DNA from: Thermincola carboxydiphila
GTDB taxonomy: Bacteria > Bacillota > Thermincolia > Thermincolales > UBA2595
Length of the DNA: 64,000 nt
Direction of reading: 5' to 3'
Assembly (NCBI GenBank): GCA_016841325.1
Contig: JAENZJ010000011.1
Span: 47,983-111,982, forward strand
Shown: positions 26,921 to 37,300 of the stretch, in pieces
How positions within the stretch are numbered: position 1 is the stretch's first letter
Layout: every line of letters starts with the position of its first letter
The notes under the pieces: model-generated
The model's input: the letters and a program-made list of their open reading frames with translations, nothing else
The model's database searches: none
What the model was told of the DNA's origin: nothing
Program-made: the position numbers and the translations under genes

Positions 26921-27174
26921 GCAACTTGGATATCAAAGTATTGGGTTCAGGGTGTGCCAACTGCAACAAACTTGAGCAAATGGTTTTTAATGTGCTGGCA
27001 GAACTGGATCTGGATGCCAGTGTTACCCATGTGACAGATATGAAGGAGATCATGTCCTTTGGTGTCATGTCGACCCCTGCCCTGGTGATTGACGGTCAGG
27101 TGAAACTCTCCGGCAGCGTGCCTTCCAAAGCAAAGTTGACTGAAGTCATTACAGAGGCTGCCAAAAGAAGCTGA
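26917..27174 (+). CDS. Small thioredoxin-fold redox-active disulfide protein
   Basis: IKVLGSGCANCNKLEQMV...SFGVMSTPALVIDGQVKLSG. Confidence 0.88.
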   Translation: MSNLDIKVLGSGCANCNKLEQMVFNVLAELDLDASVTHVTDMKEIMSFGVMSTPALVIDGQVKLSGSVPSKAKLTEVITEAAKRS

Positions 27175-27202
27175 TTGAGAATGGGGTTAATCTACTGGAA
27201 GA

Positions 27203-28225
27203 GTGGTGATTTTTATGATAACTCAAATCTTCAGCTGGCTGAATGACCAGCTGCTGAGGATGACATGGCTCTCAGAATCAGTAAGTCTTCTGGTGGAAAA
27301 GGTGTTTGGTTTGTCTGTCCAGGAGAGGCTCGGAGGGAGTATTCAGTTTTTTATCTATGATACAATAAAAATCTTCATTTTGTTGTCAGTGCTGATTTTT
27401 GGCATATCGTACATTCAGAGTTACTTCCCGCCGGAAAGGACCAAAAAGATTCTGGGCAGGATGGGAGGTATCAAAGGTAATATTTTTGGAGCACTGTTGG
27501 GAACAATCACCCCATTCTGAAGCTGTTCCAGTATACCGATATTTATCGGTTTTACTTCGGCAGGTCTGCCGCTGGGAATAACCTTTTCATTCCTGATATC
27601 TTCGCCTCTGGTAGATTTGGCATCAATACTGATATTAATGTCATTTTTCGGAGCTAAAATTGCCATTGCCTATGTTGTTGTAGGTTTGATCCTGGCAGTT
27701 GTCGGCGGAACCCTCATTGACAAATTAGGCCTTGAAAAATATGTGGAAGGTTATGTCAGTGAAATAGAGAATGTCGATGCTGTGGTAGTGGAGAAAACAC
27801 GTGGAGAGAGAATAGCTTATGCCAGGGACCAGGTCAGGGATATCATCAAAAGAGTATGGCTGTATGTCCTGATTGGTGTCGGGATAGGTGCGGTAATTCA
27901 CAACTGGATTCCGCAGTCAGTCATAGAAAATGTGATCGGGGCCAATAACCCGTTTGCGGTGATACTTGCCACCATAGTGGGTATCCCCATGTATGCCGAT
28001 ATCTTCGGCACATTGCCCATAGCTGAAGCTTTATTGGCCAAAGGGGTAGGAGTGGGGACAGTAATGGCATTTATGATGGCAGTTACCGTTCTGTCACTTC
28101 CTTCCATGATTATGCTAAAAAAAGTAGTCAAACCCAAACTCCTGGGAGTCTTTTTTACCATAGTGGCAGTGGGGATAATAATTATTGGTTACCTGTTTAA
28201 TGCAACATCATATTTATTCGTATAA
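27203..28225 (+). CDS. DUF318/ArsP-like permease with in-frame TGA at 27518-27520 (candidate selenocysteine)
   Basis: ORFs 27203-27520 and 27617-28225 are in the same frame and open except for TGA: GTITPF(TGA)SCSSIPIFIGFTSAGLPLG; family normally has TPFCSCS. Confidence 0.75.
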
Positions 28226-28233
28226 TTAAACAA

Positions 28234-28264
28234 GACTCCAGGCCCCGAGTCCGGGCCTGGAGTC
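28234..28264. terminator. Hairpin between converging genes
   Basis: GACTCCAGGCC...GGCCTGGAGTC. Confidence 0.7.
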
Positions 28265-28315
28265 TCTAAATGTTTTAGGAAATTATACTTGCGGTTATTA
28301 GAGTGCGGTCAAGGG

Positions 28316-29182
28316 TTAATCTTCCAACAGCTGCAGTACATTCTGCGGAGTACGGTTTGCATGGGCCAGCATCGCCAGGGAGGCCTGTTCGATAATCTGA
28401 TTTTTTGTAAACTGTACCATAGCCGCAGCAATATCAGTATCTCTAATCCTTGACTCAGCAGCTGTAAGGTTTTCTTCAGCAATTCTGAGGCTGGAAATAA
28501 CAGATTCGAGCCTGTTTTGAGTAGAACCCAGATTGGACCGTTCATTGGAAACATCTTCTATGGCTTTATCGACAACCCCCAGGAACTGTTCTGCTTTGCC
28601 GCTGTCAGAAAGGTCTATGATCCTGTCACTTCCCGGTCCGCCAACAATCAGTCCGGAGGCCTCCCAGACAAAGTAGCCGAATGAGGGTACCAAAGACCTT
28701 TTAATATTCAGTTCCAGGGTTTGGTCCACATTTGCCCCCACCTGAAACACATAGGGGTCGGCGTCACCTCCCAGAAATATCTTTTGGGTATTAAATTCCG
28801 TTTGAATTGTAATCCTTTCAAGTTCATCAATCATCCGTGCCACTTCATGTTCCGTCTTTTCCCGGTCTCCTGCTGTGTAAGTATCATTAGCTGCCTGTAC
28901 TGTCAGTTCACGCATTCTCTGGAGGATAGAATGTTGTTCCTTTAAGGCTCCTTCTGCAGTCTGAATCAGGGAAATGGCGTCCTGGGCGTTTCTGGCGCCC
29001 ATCCTGATACCTCTTATCTGGGCCCGCATTTTTTCTGAAATACCCAGACCGGCTGCATCATCCCCGGCCCTGTTAATCCTTTTCCCTGAGGACAGCTTTT
29101 CCATGAATTTCTTATTTTTCATGTTGACCATTTTTAAGCTGTTGAAAGAAAACAATGCTATTGTGTTGTGATTAATTCTCAT
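28316..29182 (-). CDS. Flagellin
   Basis: N-term MRINHNTIALFSFNSLKMVN...KLSSGKRINRAGDDAAGLGISEKMRAQIRG; C-term RIRDTDIAAAMVQFTKNQIIEQASLAMLAHANRTPQNVLQLL. Confidence 0.93.
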   Translation of the reverse strand: MRINHNTIALFSFNSLKMVNMKNKKFMEKLSSGKRINRAGDDAAGLGISEKMRAQIRGIRMGARNAQDAISLIQTAEGALKEQHSILQRMRELTVQAANDTYTAGDREKTEHEVARMIDELERITIQTEFNTQKIFLGGDADPYVFQVGANVDQTLELNIKRSLVPSFGYFVWEASGLIVGGPGSDRIIDLSDSGKAEQFLGVVDKAIEDVSNERSNLGSTQNRLESVISSLRIAEENLTAAESRIRDTDIAAAMVQFTKNQIIEQASLAMLAHANRTPQNVLQLLED

Positions 29183-29580
29183 CAGCCGGGGACCTCCTTA
29201 TCAGACATGCTTTTCTGATTGTATCGGGGAATATAAATTACCTTACCGAGACAGTAAACTGAGTTGTAAGACCTCCGTAAGTTGCCGTAATCAGGGCTTT
29301 ACAACAAAACTACCAGGAAAATAATGTGCTTTGGTGTCTGGTTTTCATGTTATAATGGTCCTCCAAGGTATTCAAATTAAGATAACAATAATCATTGCTA
29401 ATTTATATTTTAGTTAATTCTTCCTGTATTTTTTAAAATCCTTTTGGGAATGGAAATTTTATTATCCGGGACACATTATTTTATGGGATTGATATATTGC
29501 TTTTTGGCATAAATTTAGATATCATAAACATATAAATAATATTAAATATATTTAAATATCAACATGGAAGGAAGTGTTAT

Positions 29581-29955
29581 ATGAAAAAGATTGCCGAATT
29601 TTATAAGGCCCTGGGAGATGAGGTCAGGTTAAAAATACTGAATATGCTGTCGGCACAGGAAATGTGTGTTTGTGAAATCTTCGATAAACTGGACATATCT
29701 CAGCCGGCGGTTTCCCACCACCTCAAAATCCTCAGGCAGGCAGGGCTGGTAAAGGACAGCAGGGATGGGAAATGGATATACTATTCCCTTAATGGCGATG
29801 TTTTTGAGGAAGTCTTTCAGGATGAGGATGCGGAAATAATTAAATGTTATTCCGAACCAATCCGCAGGAAGCTGGCAAATCTGCCGCCTTCCCTGGTCAG
29901 GACTGACCCGGCAGTTTGTGAAAAGCTGACAGCGAAAAACCGTCAGGCAGACTGA
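29581..29955 (+). CDS. arsR: ArsR-family arsenic-type repressor
   Basis: CVCEIFDKLDISQPAVSHHLKILRQAGLVKDSRDGKWIYYSL; upstream of Acr3 gene. Confidence 0.9.
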   Translation: MKKIAEFYKALGDEVRLKILNMLSAQEMCVCEIFDKLDISQPAVSHHLKILRQAGLVKDSRDGKWIYYSLNGDVFEEVFQDEDAEIIKCYSEPIRRKLANLPPSLVRTDPAVCEKLTAKNRQAD

Positions 29956-30022
29956 CGGACGAAAACTTAACAGTTAAACTTACGGGTAAAAAATAACCGA
30001 TAAAAAAGGAGGTAAAAATTCA

Positions 30023-31090
30023 ATGGCACAAAAAGAGGCAAAATTATCTTTGCTGGACAGGATGCTGACCCTGTGGATTTTCCTGGCGATGGCCGCAGGT
30101 GTTTTGGTGGGATATATTTTCCCCGGAGTGGCTGACCTGTTAGACAGGCTGTCTGTAGGGACGACCTCTGTACCCATTGCTGTAGGACTAATTATTATGA
30201 TGTACCCGCCCCTGGCCAAAGTGAATTACCGGGAACTGGGCAAGGTTTTTCGAAATACAAGGGTGCTGGGCTTATCTTTGGTACAGAACTGGATTATCGG
30301 ACCTGTTCTGATGTTTGTGCTGGCAATAGTATTTTTACAGGATTACCCGGAGTACATGGTCGGACTTATTTTAATCGGACTGGCCAGGTGTATCGCCATG
30401 GTTATTGTCTGGAACTCCCTGGCCAAAGGTGACACCGAATACGCCGCTGCCCTGGTGGCTTTTAACTCCATATTCCAGGTGATTTTCTATTCGGTATATA
30501 CCTATATTTTTATTACAGTACTGCCGGAATGGCTGGGACTTAAGGGGATGGAAGTTGATATTACCATGGGTGAGGTGGCCAGGAGTGTTGCCATTTACCT
30601 GGGGATTCCCTTTGCTGCCGGCCTGCTGACCAGACTGTTTCTGGAGCCCGCCAAAGGCAGGGAATGGTATGAAAAAACCTTTGTACCCAAAATCAGCCCC
30701 CTGGCCCTGATTGCACTGCTCTTTACCATTGTAGTGATGTTTTCCTATAAAGGTCAGTTGATAGTGCAGCTGCCCATGGATGTGGTGCGTATCGCCATCC
30801 CGCTGCTGATTTATTTCGTCCTGATGTTCACCGTATCTTTTTTCCTCAGCCATAAGATGGGTGTCAACTATGGCCAAACTACCAGCCTGTCCTTTACTGC
30901 GGCCAGCAACAACTTCGAGTTGGCAATTGCAGTAGCTGTAGCTGTGTTTGGCATCGAATCCGGTCAGGCCTTTGCTGCGGTAATCGGTCCCCTGATTGAG
31001 GTGCCGGTGATGATTGGCTTGGTCAATGTGGCCCTGGCCTGGGGCAGGAAGTACTTCACCGGAGAAGGTGCAGTAATCCGTTCCAGGTGA
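30023..31090 (+). CDS. acr3: Acr3-type arsenite efflux transporter
   Basis: [54 protein letters not shown]. Confidence 0.92.
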   Translation: MAQKEAKLSLLDRMLTLWIFLAMAAGVLVGYIFPGVADLLDRLSVGTTSVPIAVGLIIMMYPPLAKVNYRELGKVFRNTRVLGLSLVQNWIIGPVLMFVLAIVFLQDYPEYMVGLILIGLARCIAMVIVWNSLAKGDTEYAAALVAFNSIFQVIFYSVYTYIFITVLPEWLGLKGMEVDITMGEVARSVAIYLGIPFAAGLLTRLFLEPAKGREWYEKTFVPKISPLALIALLFTIVVMFSYKGQLIVQLPMDVVRIAIPLLIYFVLMFTVSFFLSHKMGVNYGQTTSLSFTAASNNFELAIAVAVAVFGIESGQAFAAVIGPLIEVPVMIGLVNVALAWGRKYFTGEGAVIRSR

Positions 31091-31099
31091 TAAGCTTAA

Positions 31100-31127
31100 C
31101 CCCGGGGTTAGGCTCCTAACCCCGGGG
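31100..31127. terminator. Convergent hairpin, perfect 12-bp stem
   Basis: CCCCGGGGTTAG-GCTC-CTAACCCCGGGG. Confidence 0.75.
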
Positions 31128-31136
31128 ACCTTCTAA

Positions 31137-32075
31137 TTATGGAACCTCAACCAAAGTCATTATTCCACCCGGGAAATTGTTTCCATTGACACAGCAGTTC
31201 AGATTGCGGTCATAAAGTACATATTTCCCCGGAGTAGGGGCAGTGAACAGAATATCATATGACTGTCCGGAGCCTATGGTAAGTGTATGTTTAAGATAAG
31301 ATTTGTCGAGAACGGGTGTTATCAGCGGCCGGCTGTCACCTGCAACCACCCTGGCATCAATATCCTGGAGCCGGATATTGTGGTTCATAAACCCGGCATT
31401 GATAATTCTTAACAGGACCCGCTGCCCCGGAGCTGCTGTGACCTTGGCGCCATAAGGCTGCGGCCCGCTGTCGTCAGGGTTTAAGGTATCCGGGAAGCTG
31501 CGCCCATTGATCAGGAAATAATCCGGTTTGTAGCCTGCCGGTTCGTCACCTGATGCGAGGGCTTGGTGCATGGCTGTATCCACTTCACTGAGGACCATAA
31601 TTTTTTCTATATCAAAATCAGTTCCGCTGCCGGAGCCGTAAGCCGTCCACGTAGCTGGGTTACCGGGGTCAAACCCCGGAGGGCGGACCACCATGGCGCC
31701 ATATAATCCCATTTGAATCTGTTTTTCCGGGGCGGTGCCGCTTTCGTAGAGAAATATACCGGGACGGCTTACAGTCAGAGAGTAAGTGAGGGTGCCCCCG
31801 GAAGCGGTTTCCGGATTGTAAGACACAAAAGTGCCGGCCGGGTTTTTTACCGGCTGGGGGACAAAGTCCTGTCCGGGGAAAACCAGAGAAATGCCGGAAG
31901 CAAGGTCATTTGTCAGGGATATTTCAACATTTTCACCCTGGGGTACTTCCAACAGGGGTCCCGGCAGCCGGGCAGGCCCTTCTGTTGCCGGAGCAAACCC
32001 CCAAAAGGGCACCGGACCGGCTCCCGGCAGGGATATACTGCCTGTCTTGGCCCACAGGTTATAATTTACCGTCAA
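31137..32075 (-). CDS. Two-domain cupredoxin/multicopper-oxidase-like protein, copper motifs degenerate (subunit A)
   Basis: TTG start after AAAGGAGGA: MTVNYNLWAKTGSISLPGAG; paralog of next two ORFs; no HxH motif found. Confidence 0.7.
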   Translation of the reverse strand: MTVNYNLWAKTGSISLPGAGPVPFWGFAPATEGPARLPGPLLEVPQGENVEISLTNDLASGISLVFPGQDFVPQPVKNPAGTFVSYNPETASGGTLTYSLTVSRPGIFLYESGTAPEKQIQMGLYGAMVVRPPGFDPGNPATWTAYGSGSGTDFDIEKIMVLSEVDTAMHQALASGDEPAGYKPDYFLINGRSFPDTLNPDDSGPQPYGAKVTAAPGQRVLLRIINAGFMNHNIRLQDIDARVVAGDSRPLITPVLDKSYLKHTLTIGSGQSYDILFTAPTPGKYVLYDRNLNCCVNGNNFPGGIMTLVEVP

Positions 32076-32132
32076 AATTCTTCCTCCTTTCAATTCCATA
32101 AAGGGGGAATATTTATATTATCAAAGGGGAAA

Positions 32133-33329
32133 TCATTCTATTGTGCCCACATTACCCAACGAACCGGCAGGGAAAATGGCCAGCATTGTCATCAGCCCTC
32201 CCGGGAACTCACCCCAGTTGGTAATCTGCATCTCTTCATGGGAGTGGAGCATAAAGTAATATTCCCCCATCTCATTAAAGGAAGTAACCCCTACCGGAAT
32301 ATCACCTTTTTCTCCTAAGTATGGGCTGCCGCTCCACAGGGTCCACCCGGCATCTCCCACACCCAGGTTGCGCAGGTTGGGCAAAGTTGTGGGAATGGGA
32401 TTAGCCTGACTGTAACCCAGTCCGGACCAGGAAAAGATCTGGTCATAAGTCTGGCCTGAACCTGTGAGTATCGTGAACCGTTTGTAGGACAAATCAGTAG
32501 TCCCGTTTTTTAGCAGGCGGCCGTCCTCGGCAACAACCCTGGTATGGTTTCCGTGGAGGTGCAGGGGGTGATTCTCAATACCGGCGCCTGCATAACGGAT
32601 CAGGATTTTTTCACCCGGTTCTGCCATAATCATAGCCCCATACGGCTGGTTGGACAGGCAGCCCATACCGTCGGCAAACATGGTGTCTGGGGCGCAGCGG
32701 CCGTTCATAGTCCAGTAACGGGGTTTGAATTCGCGTATGTTGTAGTCTGTGCCCTTTTCTACAGCGCTGTGCAGGACGGGGTCGATTTCAGAGACAACAA
32801 TTAGGTATTCCCGGTCAAATTCGGTCCCGGTATTTTCTCCATAGGCAGTTTTTCTGGAGGGGACAGCCGGGTCATAGTCGGCAGGCCTTACGATTATTGC
32901 CCCGTAAAGGCCCATGGGGACCTGTTTATGGGGATTGGTGCCGCTTTCATAGAGGTATGTTCCCGGGTTTCCGGCTGTAAAGATATACCTGATGCTGGTC
33001 GGGTTGGCGCCGGGGTTGCCGGGATAGTCAGCAAAATCCGTCAGTGAAACCAAATTTCCGGTGCCGTCAAACTGTGGTTCTGCAAGGTGCGGCCCAGTGC
33101 CATTATCAGCCAGTACGCCTGACTGGCCGGGAAACAACAGGGAGGTCGCTTCGGGAAGGAGATTGTGGACCGTGATGCTGACAACATCCCCCTGGGTGAC
33201 CACAATTCTGGGCCCGGGCAGTTGGGCTTTTTTTCCGGCTGTATCAGTGAAACCCCAAATATAAATACTGTTTCCGTCAGGTGTGCTCATATAACCATCG
33301 GTAGCCCACAGCTCAATGTTAACTGTCAT
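32133..33329 (-). CDS. Two-domain multicopper-oxidase-like protein (subunit B)
   Basis: MTVNIELWATDGYMSTPDG; NHPLHLHGNHTRVV and YYFMLHSHEEMQITNWGEFPGG. Confidence 0.8.
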   Translation of the reverse strand: MTVNIELWATDGYMSTPDGNSIYIWGFTDTAGKKAQLPGPRIVVTQGDVVSITVHNLLPEATSLLFPGQSGVLADNGTGPHLAEPQFDGTGNLVSLTDFADYPGNPGANPTSIRYIFTAGNPGTYLYESGTNPHKQVPMGLYGAIIVRPADYDPAVPSRKTAYGENTGTEFDREYLIVVSEIDPVLHSAVEKGTDYNIREFKPRYWTMNGRCAPDTMFADGMGCLSNQPYGAMIMAEPGEKILIRYAGAGIENHPLHLHGNHTRVVAEDGRLLKNGTTDLSYKRFTILTGSGQTYDQIFSWSGLGYSQANPIPTTLPNLRNLGVGDAGWTLWSGSPYLGEKGDIPVGVTSFNEMGEYYFMLHSHEEMQITNWGEFPGGLMTMLAIFPAGSLGNVGTIE

Positions 33330-33342
33330 TTTAACCCCACCT

Positions 33343-34380
33343 TTACTGCCCCGGACCGGCCTGGGGAGGCAGTGTTCCGGCGGCAAATACCTGTACTTCG
33401 GAAACCATGCCTCCAGGTGTCACTCCGGCATTGGTATTTTTATAGCAATCCCGGTTAAAAACGGGATACGTCCCCGGGGCGGGTGCGGTAAATATTGCGT
33501 CAAGGGTCTGCCCGGCGGCAAAGTAATTGCAGTCCTTCCAGTAAGCCAGGTCTTCCCCGTTCAGTCCCAGAGGCCTGGCGGCATCCTGACCCACTATCCG
33601 GACAGGGATACCCAGGATCTCTATGGAGTGCTGCTGGTAGCCGAGGTTAATATAGCGGAGCAGGACTTTTTCCCCGGAGTTTGCTTTAATTAAAGCTGGA
33701 AATGGCTGTTCAGGCAGGTCCCCGGCGGATTTGACAGTATCCGGGTAGGACCTGCCATTGATTAACCAGTAATCAGGAGAGAAATCCGTCCAGTCATATT
33801 CCTGGACACTGGCCACCTGGTGGTGGGCAGCACTGTCCAGTTCAGTCAGGAATACAAAGTATTCGCGGTCAAATTCGGTTCCGGTCCCATGGCCATAAGC
33901 AGTTTTATATAACGGGTTATTGGGGTCATAATCCGCAGGCCGTACCAGCAGGGGCCCGATCATGCCCATCTGGATATGTTCCACGGGTTCGAAATGACAG
34001 TGGTACATATAAGTGCCCGGGTCCAGGGGTTTATAGTAGTAAACAAAATCCCTGCCCACCGGTACCGATATGGATGCTTCCGGGACACCGTCATAAAGGG
34101 CTATCTGGTTAGGGAAACCGTGCCAGTGGACCGTATGGGAGTCATCAAGGTCGGGCCTGACCGGCATGCCCAGGTTAGTCAGAGTCAGGTATACTTCATC
34201 TCCGACTTTTACTTCCAAAAGGGGCCCCAGCAGCTGAGCTTTTCCCCTGTAGGAAAATATTTCGCTTTCCGGAATTCCGGTCAGGTCAACCCAGCCAAAA
34301 ATGTAGTGTTCAGAGCCGTCAGGCATTTTAATGTGGCCATCGGTGGCTCCAAAACGCTTATTGATTACTGCCATTTTCAT
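33343..34380 (-). CDS. Two-domain multicopper-oxidase-like protein (subunit C)
   Basis: DDSHTVHWHGFPN and GTYMYHCHFEPVEHIQMGMIGPLLVRP. Confidence 0.85.
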   Translation of the reverse strand: MKMAVINKRFGATDGHIKMPDGSEHYIFGWVDLTGIPESEIFSYRGKAQLLGPLLEVKVGDEVYLTLTNLGMPVRPDLDDSHTVHWHGFPNQIALYDGVPEASISVPVGRDFVYYYKPLDPGTYMYHCHFEPVEHIQMGMIGPLLVRPADYDPNNPLYKTAYGHGTGTEFDREYFVFLTELDSAAHHQVASVQEYDWTDFSPDYWLINGRSYPDTVKSAGDLPEQPFPALIKANSGEKVLLRYINLGYQQHSIEILGIPVRIVGQDAARPLGLNGEDLAYWKDCNYFAAGQTLDAIFTAPAPGTYPVFNRDCYKNTNAGVTPGGMVSEVQVFAAGTLPPQAGPGQ

Positions 34381-37300
34381 CGCCCCTTTCCGGCTCTTCC
34401 GCCGTTATTACATGCATCAGGGTAGGAGTGTGGCCGATGAAAGGTGACGGGAAATTAATCCCCTTTTTCTTTAGCATTTCAGATACCGTGTCAAAGATTT
34501 TCAGCACGGGATAGGGTAAGGGTACAGGCCAGAATTCATCTGCCCCGATGTCATATCTCTGCCACGGCCTGGGCAGGTCGTCAAAACTGAAATCCGGGGC
34601 CTGCCAGGTTGTGCCGCCGGCGGTAAAGTATTTGGTGCCGCTGTTCACAGCCGGGGAGTTTCGCCTTAGGTGGTAATCACCTTCTGCTTCCGGAGTTACA
34701 GTGACAATTTTGACTGATTTAAAGGTCGGTTCGGTGGTGAAGGCCACCACATTAAGTTTGGTATCAAAGGTTTTCTTAAATCTTGGGGAATTATGTCCGT
34801 TATATACTATATTATGCGCCCCGGAACCGTAAGGGACAGTCAGGTAACAGTAATCAGGCGACATATACAGGGGTGTGGCCCCACCGAAAACCTCCAGGTC
34901 AATCCGCAGGTAATCAGTGGAGAGCTTTCCGGTATTGATATCAAAATGATAAGCCCGGTTATCCCAGAACAGGTTATTAAACAGCACCGGGTCACTGAAA
35001 ACCGGAGAGCCGGGAGGCAGCACGGCCTGGAAGGCGGAACTGTTCATTTCACTCACCAGACCGGCGCCGTGGGGATTGCCGTCACTGTCCTCGGCTGTGG
35101 CTGTGGTAATATTTTTGGCTATGGTATTATTGTAAATAACCACATTGGCGGCATCGTCAAGGGCAACAGCGCCGCCCAGGTCTGTGGAGACATTGTTCAC
35201 AATCATATTGTTGTAGATTTTAATCAGGTAGGTACCCGGCTGCAGGAGCCTGATACCGCCGCCGTCATCATTGGCAACATTCCCCTGGATACAGTTATTG
35301 TATATCTCCACTTCACCGGAACCTGCCGAAAGCACAGCCGGGGGGACCGGTTGTTCGCCGCCGATGAAAATGCCTGCCCCTTCGTCAAAGGAGGCATTGA
35401 ATGATACACAGTTGTGGTGGATTTTGCCGAACCTGCTCAGGCCGAAGTGGGAAATGCCGCCGCCATACTCGGCGGAATAATTGCCGCATATTTCGTTATG
35501 GTCAATTTCGTAATAGTGGGCGCCGTTAAAGATGCCGACAGCCCCGGCCAGGCTGATGCCGCCATTGTTGAGTATCCTGTTGTAATAAATCCTGATACGT
35601 TCATTGTGATTATCTCCGATATAAGCACTGCCAACGGTAATCGCGCCTCCGAAACCGCCGCCGTTGCTCCGGAGTATGTTGTTGCTGATTTCCAGGTTGC
35701 GGCAGTAAGCATTGATATACAGCCCGCCGCCTTCTTCGCCCCTGGCGCCGGTAATATAGAAACCGTCAAGCTGGGTATGGAAGCTGCTGCCAAATACCCC
35801 GTCTTTGGCCACAAAGGTAATTACCTGTCCCCGGGGGATTTCCTGGTTACCGTCGAATTCAATGCTGTTAAGTTTTTGGACCCACTGCTCAAGATAGCTC
35901 AGGAAAAAGCGCCCGTCAATCCTGGTGACTTCTGCCCCATACCCCTGGATCTTAACATTTTTGTAGATGATGGGACTTTCATAATAAGTACCGGGTGCCA
36001 CAATAATCAGGCTTTTCTCAGCTGCATTATCTATAGCTGACTGGATCGAGCCGCCTGCCGGAACGTTTACAACCGGCGGATTATAGTTGGAGCCGGGGAT
36101 ATGAATGGTCAGTCCTGTTGGTGCTGCGATACCGTCCGAATTATACAGCAGCAGCTGCCAGGCGCCGCTGGGAAAGTTCCTGGGGACGGCACAGGTGACC
36201 CGGTTGTTTCGCCACCTGCTGACAGGCAGGAATCGATTGTTTAAGGTCACATAACCAATTCGGTTTCCGAAGTCAATACCATCAATGACCAGTGTCCTGG
36301 ACCCGGTACGGGTGAAATAAACTCTGTTGACCCTGGTGATCTGCGGGGTTCCCGGTTTTGCATCACACAGCGGCGGCTGGGCGAACTGGCTGCCTGGGGT
36401 TTCCACAAAGGCGGTGATGGGGAACAGGGCCACATCGGCATAAGTTGTTTTTCCCGGCCAAACTTCAAACACCATTTTCAGGGTGTGGTAATTGGGGTTG
36501 TAATTTTCATTTGGGGCATCAGGGTTTCCGGGGTCATTGCCGATTACCTGGTACATCCCCGGAGCAACTCCTGAGGGAGAGGGGATATTTGCGGTATACG
36601 TAGATGGCAGGATTACTTCAAAAATTCCGTTAAGGTCAGAGTGTACCGTTGTAATCAGGCGGCCGGTAAAATCCCTGATTCCCACCGGTGCCAGGGGAAT
36701 ACCCCGTTTCTCTCCATAGTAAATTCTGGCGGGGTCTGTTTCGATATTGACATCATCCAGCAGGAAGCCGACTATCCTGCCAGGGACCGGGACATCGGTA
36801 TAAATAAAGAAGTCGGCAGCGGCATTCTGTCCCCAAGTCACAGTTATAATTTTGGCGGTGCGGGAAGAACCCTCATAGGGCGGGGGGGCAATCTGGGCAG
36901 AAAAATTTTCGGCCGGTATAAAGGTATCGCCTTCCCCTGTGTTTATTGAAGATTCATCCAGTATTTTATAGCCATGGGGCACTTCAATTTCAACGATATA
37001 GACCCCTTCGGCCAGAGGTTCAAAGGCATACCCGCCGTCAAATACACCCCTGGCAATGTAGTTTCCGGTGCCGGGAACCTCAAGGACCGGGTCCCCGTCA
37101 TTATTCCGGGGGTGCTCCCAGGCATCAGAGGTTACGGAATCTATTTTGGGTCCCCGTTGTATTTCCCCTGTTACCGGGTCAACGGTAGTGGTATAAAGGT
37201 TAACCACAACATCGGGGACTCCCGGCTCATAACCCTCGGCCACGGCATAGCGCGGGTCCAGTTCGTTGCGCATGGTAGCATAATATATCATTCCCGATAT

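Noticed and set aside
27558-27571. Treating the GCAGGTCTGC hairpin as proof of a SECIS
   Set aside because: Spacing from UGA (about 44 nt to the GU) exceeds the usual range, so it is kept only as supporting evidence within the selenoprotein hypothesis.
35414-36040. 208-aa + strand ORF
   Set aside because: Antisense shadow of the beta-helix region.
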